Below are positions 10,361-18,421 of a stretch of DNA of 64,000 nt, piece by piece. Both the position numbers and the translations under genes were made by a program. Position 1 is the first letter of the stretch. Each line of letters begins with the position of its first letter. Where the stretch lies: positions 2,790,001 to 2,854,000 of the forward strand of contig NZ_LR134363.1 in NCBI RefSeq assembly GCF_900637295.1, in the 5' to 3' direction. The notes under the pieces are model-generated. The model had not been told where the DNA came from and searched no databases. It worked only from the letters and a program-made list of their open reading frames with translations. Source of the DNA: Actinomyces slackii. Its GTDB lineage: Bacteria; Actinomycetota; Actinomycetes; Actinomycetales; Actinomycetaceae.

Positions 10361-10395
10361 ATTCGGGGTGCCTGTGACTGCCTCCTGTGACTGCC

Positions 10396-11160
10396 TCAGG
10401 GAGTCGGGGAGGCCTCGGAGGAGGCAGAGGTCTCAGAGGAGGGGGTTTGCGACGCCGACGATTCGGTGGGGTCGGCGCTGGGGTCCTGGCTGGAGTCGGT
10501 GGAGTCATCGCTACCGTCCTGCTGCTGGGGGCCGTGCTCCTCCCAGTCCTCGTCCCGGTCGTCCCAGTCATCGTCGTGATCGTTGCGGTCGCGCCGCTCG
10601 TAGCGGCCATCCCGGTCGTGCCGGTCGTCGCGGTCGTGCCGGTCGTCATCGGAGTAGACGCCGTGGTCGCGGTCATAGCCGTCGCTGAGGGCATGCGCAC
10701 CCCAGCCCAGGCCGAAGGAGCCCACCGCCAGGGCGATGGCGACCAGGCCGAAGACCAGGGTCCGGCGCCGGGGCCGGCGAGCCTTCTTCCTCGCGCTCTT
10801 ATCCGTCGCGACGGCCGCGGCGGCAGCTGGGCGCTGGGCGCCAGGGTTGGTCCAGGCTCCGCGGGGATCGCGGTGATGCTGTGGCGCCGCTGCTGCCTGG
10901 TCCTGTGCCGCACGGCTCCCGGATGAGGGATCGGCAGCGCCGCTGGGTGCGGCGCCATTGGCCGGAGCGGCAGCGCTGTCCTGCGCCGGGGAGGATTGAT
11001 CGGCGGCTTGGGCGGAGTCACCGGGGTTGCCCGCCGTGCCAGCGGGGAGCACCTCGGTGTTCGGGGCGCTGTGAGCGCCGGCGGTCGCGAGATGCTCGGT
11101 GTTGTCTGTGTGCTCAGTGTGCTCGGGGTCGCCGTCGGGGGTGGGCCTGTGGTCGGTCAT
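10396..11160 (-). CDS. Single-pass membrane protein with highly charged C-terminal tail, function unknown
   Basis: I do not recognise this 254-residue protein. It has an Ala/Pro/Gln-rich N-terminal region, a basic stretch (SARKKARRPRRR), then one membrane segment (LVFGLVAIALAVGSFGLGWG). After that comes a repetitive Asp/Arg/His-rich tail (DRDDRHDRDGRYERRDR) and a Ser/Thr/Asp-rich end. The predicted orientation is basic side in, charged tail outside. AAAGGA lies 8 bases before the ATG at 11160. It is monocistronic, with a hairpin downstream. The tail could bind metal or cell-wall polymer, but nothing in the sequence proves that. Confidence 0.65.
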   Translation of the reverse strand: MTDHRPTPDGDPEHTEHTDNTEHLATAGAHSAPNTEVLPAGTAGNPGDSAQAADQSSPAQDSAAAPANGAAPSGAADPSSGSRAAQDQAAAAPQHHRDPRGAWTNPGAQRPAAAAAVATDKSARKKARRPRRRTLVFGLVAIALAVGSFGLGWGAHALSDGYDRDHGVYSDDDRHDRDDRHDRDGRYERRDRNDHDDDWDDRDEDWEEHGPQQQDGSDDSTDSSQDPSADPTESSASQTPSSETSASSEASPTP

Positions 11161-11333
11161 GGACGTCCTTTCGCAGATGCCTCCCGGAACTGCCCGGGGC
11201 GCGGACCAGCCTAGGGACCGGCGCTGTGGCACAGGCAGGGCTGCGCTGTGCCCAACCTGTGAGTTCCTGTGAGCGAGTGCTGCGCGCCGGCGGGCACGGG
11301 CCCGGAGCGCTTGGCAGCACCGACCCGTGGGCC

Positions 11334-12128
11334 TCAGCCCTCGCGGGCGACCAGGGTGTTGGAGGCCTGGGCGCGCGGCCGCACGGTCAGTGAGTCGATG
11401 TTGACGTGGGCGGGCCGCTCCAGGGCCCACACGATGCACTCGGCGACGTCGGCGGCGCTCAGCGGCTCGGCGACACCCGCGTAGACCCGCTGCGCGGCCT
11501 CGGCGTCCCCATGCAGGCGGTTGAGGGAGAACTCCTCGGTGGCGACCATGCCGGGGGCGATCTCGATGACGCGCACCGGCTCGCCCACCAGCTCCAGCCG
11601 CAGGGTGTTGGCGATGATCCGCTCGGCGTGCTTGGCGGCCACGTAGCCACCGCCGCCCGGATAGGTGTCGTGAGCCGCGGTGGAGGTCAGGAAGAGCAGA
11701 TCCCCGCCGCGCTGGCGCATCTGCGGCAGGAAGGCCTGGCTCACGCGCAGGGCGGCCAGGACGTTGCGCTCGTACATGGTCAGCCACTCGCCGGGGTCGC
11801 CCTGGGCGACCGGGTCGACGCCCAGCGCTCCCCCGGCGTTGTTGACCACGGCGTCCACGGGGCCGTCGGCCAGCACCTCGCGGGCCAGTCGGTCGACATC
11901 ATCGGACTCCTGGAGATCGGCGGACACCCAGGTGCAGCCGGTCTCCTGCGCGAGATCGGCCAGACGCTCGGCGCGGCGGGCCGTGGCCACCACCTGCCAG
12001 TCGTGGGAGCGCAGCAGGCGGACAGTCGCAGCACCGATCCCCGTGGATGCGCCGGTGACCAGGGCGCGGCGAGGTGGAGATGACTGCGATGTTGGCGATG
12101 TTTGCGATGACGCTGCAGTGCTGCTCAT
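11334..12128 (-). CDS. Short-chain dehydrogenase/reductase (classical SDR)
   Basis: A 264-residue NAD(P)-dependent oxidoreductase. The cofactor motif TGASTGIG lies at residues 25-32 and NNAGG near 96-100. The catalytic triad is S149, Y162 and K166 (YVAAK). The basic residues after the second strand (ATARRAERL) favour NADPH. It resembles the YdfG/3-hydroxy-acid branch, but the substrate is unknown. No ribosome site precedes the ATG; instead CATCAT, 6 bases upstream, could be a -10 element giving a leaderless mRNA. The first ~18 residues are Ser/Thr-rich and might be skipped by a later start. It stands alone. Confidence 0.85.
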   Translation of the reverse strand: MSSTAASSQTSPTSQSSPPRRALVTGASTGIGAATVRLLRSHDWQVVATARRAERLADLAQETGCTWVSADLQESDDVDRLAREVLADGPVDAVVNNAGGALGVDPVAQGDPGEWLTMYERNVLAALRVSQAFLPQMRQRGGDLLFLTSTAAHDTYPGGGGYVAAKHAERIIANTLRLELVGEPVRVIEIAPGMVATEEFSLNRLHGDAEAAQRVYAGVAEPLSAADVAECIVWALERPAHVNIDSLTVRPRAQASNTLVAREG

Positions 12129-12393
12129 GACCCCATGATGGCACTGCTCCCATGATGCCCCCAGGCCGTGGCCATCGGAGTATGGCTTGCAGCCTCCCCG
12201 CATCCGCCCTACCGTTCGCCCTGCACCCACCGGAGGGGGAGCACCATGGACTCGGGCGGACTCAGGCGCATCGCCGCATCACCCAGGCCCCTTAGCTTGC
12301 GACCACCGGAGCAGGCGCATGCGCGCTCAGGAGCGCTCCGCGGGGTGGTGTGGCCGCTGGTGGTGAGGCTGGGGCGTGGTGAGGTCCGGGGTT

Positions 12394-12483
12394 GCACATT
12401 CATCCTGCATGGCTTCACCAGGGATCGTTGGAATTCCAACGATCTGAGCTCGCGACTGCCCCGGCGAACAGGGATGAATGTGC
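12394..12483. repeat. Palindromic unit 1 with GCACATTCATC arms
   Basis: The left arm GCACATTCATCCTG (12394-12407) is inverted at 12469-12483 as CAGGGATGAATGTGC, differing by one base insertion. Inside lies a perfect 22-bp palindrome at 12423-12444, half-site GATCGTTGGAA. The whole 90-bp unit could fold as a cruciform/RNA hairpin or be a miniature element with terminal inverted repeats. Confidence 0.7.
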
Positions 12484-12497
12484 GTCGGCGACGCTCA

Positions 12498-12601
12498 TGC
12501 ACATTCATCATGGTGCAGCCCTGGAGGCATGGGAGCCGGATCCGCGGAATCATGCGGATTCTCGGACAGATGCTCCGAGGTGGACCATGAATGAATGTGC
12601 A
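12498..12601. repeat. Palindromic unit 2 with GCACATTCATC arms
   Basis: The left arm TGCACATTCATCATGGT (12498-12514) is inverted at 12584-12601 as ACCATGAATGAATGTGCA with one extra base. Inside is a smaller inverted repeat, GAATC (12547-12551) / GATTC (12557-12561). It lies 14 bp after unit 1 and shares the same 11-base arm core, so the GCACATTCAT core occurs four times in alternating orientation. Confidence 0.7.
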
Positions 12602-12942
12602 CGACCAGTCCCCACCTGCTGAGCCGCCCGCCGGCCAGGCGCCCGTGAGGCCCGCGCGCCCAGGACCAGCGCGCCGTGAGGGCGGGGCGGGGAGTCGGTG
12701 GGGGGTGGTCCTGGAGGGCGGCAGGTTGTCTGATGTCGAGTGGTGCGTGGGCACTTTTCCGCAAGGCGTCGTTGAAAGCCGGGTGGTGGAGGCTCAAGAA
12801 GCGCATCGCTGGCGCTGTGGCGCTGACCTGCGAAGATGTGGTAGAACAGTCCTGGTGCCGAGGCGGTTCGACAGGTGCCTGAGAGCCGCTGGCGCTACTC
12901 GCCGCATCGTCCCTGGTCACAGGGGGTGGATCGGGGGGTGGG

Positions 12943-13558
12943 TCAGAAGGCACCACGCGCCATAAGGTGCATTGAGACTGAGCGGCGGCGTTGAGGTAGT
13001 TATCAGTAATGCGTCAGAAGGCACCACGCGCCATAAGGTGCATTGAGACCCTTTCTCACACGGCCATGAACACGCCCGGGTCAGGTCAGAAGGCACCACG
13101 CGCCATAAGGTGCATTGAGACGGCAATGGCCTCAGTAGTGAATCTAGGGTTGTCCATCAGAAGGCACCACGCGCCATAAGGTGCATTGAGACCGACGCCC
13201 TCCAGGGTGTCAAAGGAAGTCACTACATGTCAGAAGGCACCACGCGCCATAAGGTGCATTGAGACCAGACCCATGCCTGTCCTCCTCTCTTGTTGATTTC
13301 CGTCAGAAGGCACCACGCGCCATAAGGTGCATTGAGACCCCTCGGGGAGGGTGTTGACGATGTTCTGCCTGCTGTGTCAGAAGGCACCACGCGCCATAAG
13401 GTGCATTAAGACCACCCCATTTGAGCCACTCCATGACCATGTTCGTCATCAGAAGGCACCACGCGCCATAAGGTGCATTGAGACTCATAGCTGGCGAGAT
13501 CGAACACCATAGGTGTGCCTTGTCAGAAGGCACCGCGCGCCATCAGAGTCTGCGCGGA
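12943..13558 (+). CRISPR. Orphan CRISPR array: eight 36-bp repeats, one degenerate end repeat, eight spacers
   Basis: Repeats start at 12943, 13014, 13086, 13157, 13230, 13303, 13377 and 13449. Each is 36 bp, beginning TCAGAAGGCACCACG and ending GGTGCATTGAGAC, with a GCACC/GGTGC stem potential. Repeat 7 has one change (ATTAAGAC). A ninth copy at 13523 decays after ~22 bases. Spacers are 35-38 bp and all different. The ATTGAGAC 3' end resembles the 5' handle of type I/III crRNAs, and the decayed repeat at the right end marks the leader-distal side; both point to plus-strand transcription with the leader on the left. No cas gene is in the window. Repeat and spacer lengths exclude type I-E. Confidence 0.97.
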
Positions 13559-13660
13559 TAGGTTGACCTCATTGCCAAGCCTCACAGACGTGCCTTTGCG
13601 TCGCGGGCGACCGGATGGTCGCACGACAGCGCGGGGACACGCCCAGGCGCTCCCTCCACG

Positions 13661-13789
13661 GTGAACATCTGTGACGGCCCGGATCGGCCACCCCACCGCC
13701 CCGGCAGCCTCCTGACCTGGGCATCTGCGGACATGCCCCTTGGCGTCGGGCCCGAAAGATGTTCACGACGGGCACCGGGCGCATAGGAT
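13661..13789 (+). promoter_or_regulatory. proC upstream region: distant 10-bp inverted repeat and candidate promoter
   Basis: GTGAACATCT (13661-13670) is repeated in inverse as AGATGTTCAC (13757-13766). The second copy overlaps a candidate -35 (TTCACG, 13762-13767), which is 16 bp from a candidate -10 (TAGGAT, 13784-13789). The geometry would suit a repressor bound at two sites; the regulator is unknown. Confidence 0.4.
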
Positions 13790-13829
13790 CTGCGCCAGAA
13801 GCGCTCACCAGACGAGGCAAGGAGGCGAC

Positions 13830-14651
13830 ATGCGCATCGGATTCATCGGGGCGGGCAATATGGCGGGGGCGATCGTACGCGGGGGCATCGCCTCCGGTCG
13901 ACTGCGAGCCGAGGACATCCTGCTGGTCTCCGGCCCGGACCCCAGCGCCCAAGCACTGGCCGCTGACACCGGCGCCCGCGTGGCCGGATCCAGTGCAGAC
14001 CTGGTGGCCGACAGCGACGTCGTGGTCCTGGCGGTCAAGCCCCAGGTGGTGCCCACCGTGCTCGCCGAGATCCACGGCGCCGTGGCCCAGTGGAACCCGC
14101 TGGTGATCTCCGTGGCGGCCGGGCTGTCCACCTTCCGCCTGGAGTCCCTGCTGCCCGCGGGCACGCGGGTGGTGCGCACCATGCCGAATATCGCCGCCAT
14201 GGTCGGGCAGGCCATGACCGCCCTGGCCCCGGGGGCCAGCGCCACACGGGAGGACCTGGCCACGGCCTCCACCCTCATGGGCTCGGTCGGGGCCACCACC
14301 GAGCTCGACGAGAGCCTTTTCAGCACCTTCACCGCCATCTCCGGCTCCTCCCCCGCCTTCGTTCTCACCTTCATCGAGGCCCTGGCCCGTGCCGGGGTCC
14401 TCGGCGGCATCCCCAAAGCCCAGGCGGTCGAGATCGTCACCCAGGTCGTGGCCGGCTCGGCGGCCATCCTGCAGGCCGAGGCAGCGGCGGACGGCACCCA
14501 CCGCACCCCGGCCGACCTCATCGACACCATCTGCTCCCCCGCCGGCACCACGGTGGCCGGAGTCATGGCCATGGAGCGGGCCGGGTTCTCCGACGCCATC
14601 GTGCGCGGCGCGGAGGCAGCCGCCACCCGCGACCGCGAGCTCGGTGCCTGA
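13830..14651 (+). CDS. proC: Pyrroline-5-carboxylate reductase
   Basis: It catalyses the last step of proline synthesis, NAD(P)H-dependent reduction of 1-pyrroline-5-carboxylate, in the cytoplasm. The protein has 273 residues, the normal length. The Rossmann motif is GFIGAGNMA at residues 4-12. The family region near PAGTTVAGVMAMERAGF and the SGSSPAFV segment are present. The start at 13830 is fixed by AAGGAGG five bases upstream. The gene is monocistronic and ends before a strong hairpin shared with the ECF gene on the other strand. Confidence 0.96.
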   Translation: MRIGFIGAGNMAGAIVRGGIASGRLRAEDILLVSGPDPSAQALAADTGARVAGSSADLVADSDVVVLAVKPQVVPTVLAEIHGAVAQWNPLVISVAAGLSTFRLESLLPAGTRVVRTMPNIAAMVGQAMTALAPGASATREDLATASTLMGSVGATTELDESLFSTFTAISGSSPAFVLTFIEALARAGVLGGIPKAQAVEIVTQVVAGSAAILQAEAAADGTHRTPADLIDTICSPAGTTVAGVMAMERAGFSDAIVRGAEAAATRDRELGA

Positions 14652-14831
14652 GCCCCATTCATGCGCGCGCTCGCGCTCTGCTGACCGGGACCGGTGCCCG
14701 GGCATGCCCAGGTCCGGCATCGATGCTGTCGACATCGCCTTCGGCACGGCGGACAGCGGCACCACTCCCACATCGGGCTCTAGTGGCAGTGACCCGGTCG
14801 ACCCAGGCGACCTCGGCCCTCCCGCGGAGCG

Positions 14832-14867
14832 CCGGGATGCGGCGCCCCGCAGTGCGCCGCATCCCGG
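14832..14867. terminator. Bidirectional terminator between proC and the ECF transporter gene
   Basis: CCGGGATGCGGCG at 14832-14844 pairs perfectly with CGCCGCATCCCGG at 14855-14867 (13 bp, 10-base loop), between two convergent genes. Confidence 0.85.
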
Positions 14868-14897
14868 AGCACGATCGCGCGGGCGTCGCCAACCGCC

Positions 14898-17258
14898 TCA
14901 GCGCAGCGTCACCCACACCCAGGCCGCAACCGCCCAGACGCAGGCCACCACCGCCCAGTCGATCAGCCGCCAGGGCTCGTCGCGCAGCTCGGTGCGCCTC
15001 CTGTGCGCACCGAAGGCCCTCGAGTCCATCGACAGCGCCACACGCTCGGCGTGGCGGATCGCGATGATCATCAGGGGCACGATCGAGCCCGCCCAGCGCA
15101 GCACCGGTGCCGCAGGCCCCCAGCGCCTGCCGATGCCGCGCAGAGCGCGCGCGGTGCGCAGGAGGGTGAAGTCCCCGTGGAAGCGCGTGATGAAGGCTGT
15201 CGCGGCGATCCCGGCCGAGCCCAGCCTGTAGGGAACGCGGAACGTCCCGGTCAGCGTGCGGATGAGGGCCTCGGGATCGGTGGCGATGCCCGAAACCAGC
15301 GCCAGGGACACCAGCGCCCCGATCCCGGTTCCCGCCGCGGCCGCCGTGCCCGGCTCGTACACCCTGGTGGCGGCCTGGAGGGCATCCCCCCTGGAGAAGA
15401 TCCAGACCATGAGCGCCGAGACCACCCACGGGGCCAGCAAGCCGATCACGGTGCGCGTCCTCGAGGCGCGCGCCATCACCATGAGCAGGCTGGCCGCCCC
15501 CAGCACGGCCAGGTTGACCCTGGCATCCCTGAGGGCCAGCACCATGGCCATCACCGGCAGGGCGGCGATGAAGAGCGTCAACGGGTTCAGCGGGCTGAGC
15601 AGTCCGCGCCGGCGCCGGGGCGGGGCGGGGACCTCCTGCCCGTCCGGCTCGGCCGCCTGGGGCGCGGGCAGAGCCACGATATGGGTGCAGAGCTCCTGAG
15701 CGAGCTCCAGGTCGTGGGTGGCCATGATGATGGTGCGCCCCTGGGCGCGCAGCTCCTCGATGAAGCCCATGAGCTCGCGGGTGTTGTCCCAGTCCTGCCC
15801 GTAGGTGGGCTCGTCGAGGACGATGACCTCGCGCTCCTCGCTGATCATGGTGGCCACCGACAGGCGCCGGGCCTGCCCCCCGGAGAGCGTCAGGGGATGG
15901 TGGTCGGCGTGGGCGGTCAGGTGGAACTGCTCCAGCAGGGCCTCGACGCGCTCGGGGGCGGTGCCGCCCACGGCCAGCTCGCGGCGCACGGAGGTGGCGA
16001 CGAACTGGTGCTCGGGGTTCTGGAACACGTACCCCACCGGGTGGCGTCCGGCGCGCACGGCCCTGCCGCGCACGGTGGCGTGCGCGGCGGTGGAGGCCAC
16101 CAGCCCCGCCAGCGCCGACAGGAGTGAGGACTTCCCGGCGCCATTGGGACCGATCAGGGCGATGAGCTCGCCCCCGGCCAGCCTCAGGGAGACTCGCGGC
16201 GAGCGCCCGGGGACCTCAAGCCCGTCGAGGTCGACATGGGGCCGGCCGCCCTCGGGGGCATCGGCGGCCGTGGCGGCCGTATCGATGGCCTCGACCTCCT
16301 CCCATCCCTGTGCGCCGCGCTGGAGGTAGCGCACCTGCTCCGGGTCGCACAGGTCGGAGAGCCGAGGCAGGTCGATCCCCGCCTCCTGGCAGGTCAGGGG
16401 CCCATCTCCCCCGCCCGTATCATCCTTGTCGTCCCTCTCCGGCCCGTCGGCCCCGCGGGCGCGAAGGGCGCGGGGCATCCACACCCCGGCCTCAGCCAGC
16501 TCGCGGGCGTGGGCGGTGAAGACCTCTCGGGCGGTTCCCACGGCGATGGTGCGCCCCGCGGCGTCCAGGGCCAGAACCCTATCGACGATGGGCAGCACCG
16601 GGTCGAGGTCATGGTCGATCACGACCACCCCCGCACCGGCCTCGACGATCTGGGCCACCAACCCGTAGAAGCCGTCCCGGCCGACGGCGTCGATGGTGCT
16701 GGTGGGCTCATCGAGGATGAGGAGCCGGGGGCGCATGGCCAGGGCGACCGCCACCGCCAGGCGCTGGCGCTGCCCTCCTGACAGGCGCCAGGGGCTGTCC
16801 CAGATGCGATCGGCCAGGCCCACCTGTGTGAGCGCCAGGCGCACTCGGGCCTCGATCTCCTCGCGCTCCAGGCACAGGTTCTGCAGGGGGAAGGCGACAT
16901 CGTCGTGCACGCTTCGGGTGACCACGGCGGCATCCGGGCTCTGCCCCACGTAGGCGATGCGCTCGGAGAGGAACTGGACGGAGGCATCGGCGACCTCCCG
17001 GTCCTCCAGGAGCAGGCTCCCGGAGTACTCCGAGGGGATGCAGTGGGGCACCAGGCCGCACAGAGCGCGCACCAGGGTGGTCTTCCCGCACCCCGAGGGC
17101 CCGACGACGGCGGTGACCCCCGCGCCGGGATGGGTCAGCGCCAGGGAGTCCAGCACCCAGTCCTCGCGACCCAGGTAGTGGACGGACAGGTCCTCGGCCC
17201 GGATCAGGGCGCCCTGGGCGGTCTCCCGCTCGGGCGCGGCGACCGCGGCCTCACCCAC
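14898..17258 (-). CDS. ECF transporter energising module: two EcfA ATPases fused to EcfT
   Basis: A 786-residue polypeptide that should energise vitamin- or metal-type uptake. ABC ATPase 1 has Walker A GPSGCGKTT at 53-61, signature LSGGQRQR and Walker B LLILDEPTS. After an Asp/Glu-rich linker, ATPase 2 has Walker A GPNGAGKSS near 370, signature LSGGQARR and Walker B VIVLDEPT. From ~555 on there is an EcfT transmembrane domain with about five membrane segments and the coupling region ALRGIGRRWG. Most ECF systems encode these three parts separately. It overlaps its S-component gene by 8 bp, so it belongs to the iron-box operon. Confidence 0.88.
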   Translation of the reverse strand: MGEAAVAAPERETAQGALIRAEDLSVHYLGREDWVLDSLALTHPGAGVTAVVGPSGCGKTTLVRALCGLVPHCIPSEYSGSLLLEDREVADASVQFLSERIAYVGQSPDAAVVTRSVHDDVAFPLQNLCLEREEIEARVRLALTQVGLADRIWDSPWRLSGGQRQRLAVAVALAMRPRLLILDEPTSTIDAVGRDGFYGLVAQIVEAGAGVVVIDHDLDPVLPIVDRVLALDAAGRTIAVGTAREVFTAHARELAEAGVWMPRALRARGADGPERDDKDDTGGGDGPLTCQEAGIDLPRLSDLCDPEQVRYLQRGAQGWEEVEAIDTAATAADAPEGGRPHVDLDGLEVPGRSPRVSLRLAGGELIALIGPNGAGKSSLLSALAGLVASTAAHATVRGRAVRAGRHPVGYVFQNPEHQFVATSVRRELAVGGTAPERVEALLEQFHLTAHADHHPLTLSGGQARRLSVATMISEEREVIVLDEPTYGQDWDNTRELMGFIEELRAQGRTIIMATHDLELAQELCTHIVALPAPQAAEPDGQEVPAPPRRRRGLLSPLNPLTLFIAALPVMAMVLALRDARVNLAVLGAASLLMVMARASRTRTVIGLLAPWVVSALMVWIFSRGDALQAATRVYEPGTAAAAGTGIGALVSLALVSGIATDPEALIRTLTGTFRVPYRLGSAGIAATAFITRFHGDFTLLRTARALRGIGRRWGPAAPVLRWAGSIVPLMIIAIRHAERVALSMDSRAFGAHRRRTELRDEPWRLIDWAVVACVWAVAAWVWVTLR

Positions 17259-17883
17259 GGTGGTCGATGCCGACGCCGGCGCGGTTGAGCAGTCGGGTCA
17301 GCAGGATGGCCACGCCCCCGCCCACGACGGCGGAGGCGACGCCGATCACGATCATGGCCGAGGAGGCGGGCAGGCCCACCGCCGTCTTGAGCAGCCCGAC
17401 GTACATCGCGCTGTTGAACAGGCCGAAGACCGCGGCCGCCACCAGGTAGGCCCACCACGTCCACTTCCGGTAGAGCATGAGGGCCAGGGGCACCTCGATG
17501 AAGGCCCCGCCCAGGAGGTTGCCCGGCAGGGCGGCAGGGCCCACGGGTGTGGTGAACACGCCGATGACGCCCATGATGAAGGAGGCGACGAGCACGGCCC
17601 CTGGCCGGCGCACCACGGTCGCCGGCAGCAGGAAGGGGATCACCCACAGGAAGAGGATGGAGCAGGCGACGTAGACCGCTCCGGGGGCCGCCCCTGCCGT
17701 GGGGGCCAGATAGTTCAGGGGCAGCAGCACGATCTGGCTGACAACCGCCAGGGCCGCCAGGATCATGAGATTGCGGGTTCCCAGGGCGGAGTCGGCCAGG
17801 CCCTTGCGCGATGAGGATCGCACTGTGCGCTGCTTGGCGCCTGACGAAGGCGTTGTGGGGGATTGCGCGGAGGAGTCCATCAT
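17251..17883 (-). CDS. ECF transporter S component, YkoE-like
   Basis: A 210-residue membrane protein with about six hydrophobic segments. It is the substrate-binding subunit for the fused A-A-T protein encoded immediately downstream. The segment VRRPGAVLVASFIMG, followed by a Gly/Pro-rich loop and the aromatic RKWTWWAYL region, resembles YkoE, the S subunit linked to hydroxymethyl-pyrimidine/thiamine in Bacillus. However, no TPP riboswitch precedes it; a DtxR-type iron box does, 35 bp upstream, which argues for an iron-related substrate (heme, siderophore or metal chelate). ATGs at 17883 and 17880 are both possible; AAAAGGA lies directly before them. Confidence 0.8.
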   Translation of the reverse strand: MMDSSAQSPTTPSSGAKQRTVRSSSRKGLADSALGTRNLMILAALAVVSQIVLLPLNYLAPTAGAAPGAVYVACSILFLWVIPFLLPATVVRRPGAVLVASFIMGVIGVFTTPVGPAALPGNLLGGAFIEVPLALMLYRKWTWWAYLVAAAVFGLFNSAMYVGLLKTAVGLPASSAMIVIGVASAVVGGGVAILLTRLLNRAGVGIDHRG

Positions 17884-17917
17884 TCCTTTTCTTCCGTACC
17901 ACCGGGACTCAAGGGAC

Positions 17918-17936
17918 TTAGGTTAGTCTAACCATG
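17918..17936 (-). promoter_or_regulatory. DtxR/IdeR-type iron box upstream of the YkoE-like ECF operon
   Basis: TTAGGTTAGTCTAACCATG matches the DtxR/IdeR consensus TTAGGTTAGSCTAACCTAA at 15 of 19 positions, including the perfect core GGTTAGnCTAACC. It overlaps a plausible -10 (TAGACT on the minus strand). Iron-loaded DtxR should repress the operon. Confidence 0.88.
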
Positions 17937-18116
17937 CGGTTGCGATGATGCGCAAGACATCCCACAGCGCACAGCGGGGAGCAAGCATGTGCCGAGGCGG
18001 ATCCAACCGCGACCAGGATCACACGAGGCCCTTCGATTTGATCCGGAGGCGGGCCATCGCTGGGATGCGCCGGCGGGGGCGCTCGCGCCGACTGGCACCA
18101 CTAAGGCTCCCCTTAC

Positions 18117-18146
18117 TTGTCACCGGGATGTCACGGCGTCTAGCGT
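18117..18146 (+). promoter_or_regulatory. Promoter of the sulfate assimilation operon (leaderless uORF transcript)
   Basis: -35 TTGTCA (18117-18122), 18-bp spacer, -10 TAGCGT (18141-18146). Transcription would start at or next to the ATG at 18154, seven bases on. Confidence 0.65.
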
Positions 18147-18153
18147 CACGGCC

Positions 18154-18243
18154 ATGACCTTCCGGCACGCAGCCACCTCCCGCGGGCAGTCCCCCGCGAG
18201 CAGCCTGCATGCCCGAGCCTGGGTCATGTGTTGTCGGGCCTGA
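18154..18243 (+). CDS. Cys-rich leader peptide (cysteine-responsive uORF)
   Basis: A 29-residue open frame ending LHARAWVMCCRA, with two consecutive Cys codons (TGT TGT) four codons before the stop, 178 bp ahead of the sulfite reductase gene. The ATG lies seven bases after a -10 element, so the mRNA is probably leaderless. Mycobacteria have leaderless short ORFs with consecutive Cys codons ahead of cysteine operons that act as cysteine-sensing attenuators (Ms4533A-type); this is a clear functional analogue. A shorter start at 18226 would give MCCRA alone. The mechanism here is inferred. Confidence 0.75.
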   Translation: MTFRHAATSRGQSPASSLHARAWVMCCRA

Positions 18244-18421
18244 CAAGCGCCTGACTCCCACCCACGGCATACAGCCACAGCATGAGGAATCCGGCGCGAC
18301 GAAGCGTCCGGTGCACCTCACCTCCCCCGGCACAACAGCCGAGATGGGCCGCTGCGAGCACCGAACCGGATAGCCCGAGGCTGATCACCGGACGCTCCCC
18401 GCCACCGCCACGGAGGAGCAG

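Larger units (their letters stand above)
12129..12942. other. Gene-poor stretch between the SDR gene and the CRISPR array
   Basis: No open frame here has recognisable coding character; frames on both strands (for example 12591-12965 + and 12209-12754 -) are composition shadows. The stretch holds two palindromic units (listed separately). The ~340 bp before the first CRISPR repeat would be the leader if the array is read on the plus strand; this part is not AT-rich, which is unusual for a leader. Confidence 0.5.

Noticed and set aside
13303-13533. Minus-strand open frame inside the CRISPR array with repeated LNAPYGAWCL.
   Set aside because: It is simply the repeat translated; the periodicity equals the repeat-spacer unit.
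13569-14773. Minus-strand frames of 322-400 residues across proC.
   Set aside because: ProC on the plus strand has a perfect ribosome site, Rossmann motif and family length.
17884-18110. TPP riboswitch expected for a YkoE-like transporter.
   Set aside because: No CUGAGA core is present; an iron box is there instead.
18160-18421. SAM riboswitch (SAM-I or SAM-IV) ahead of the sulfate operon.
   Set aside because: I looked for the conserved GGCAACC-type core and pseudoknot and found none; the Cys-Cys uORF explains the leader better.
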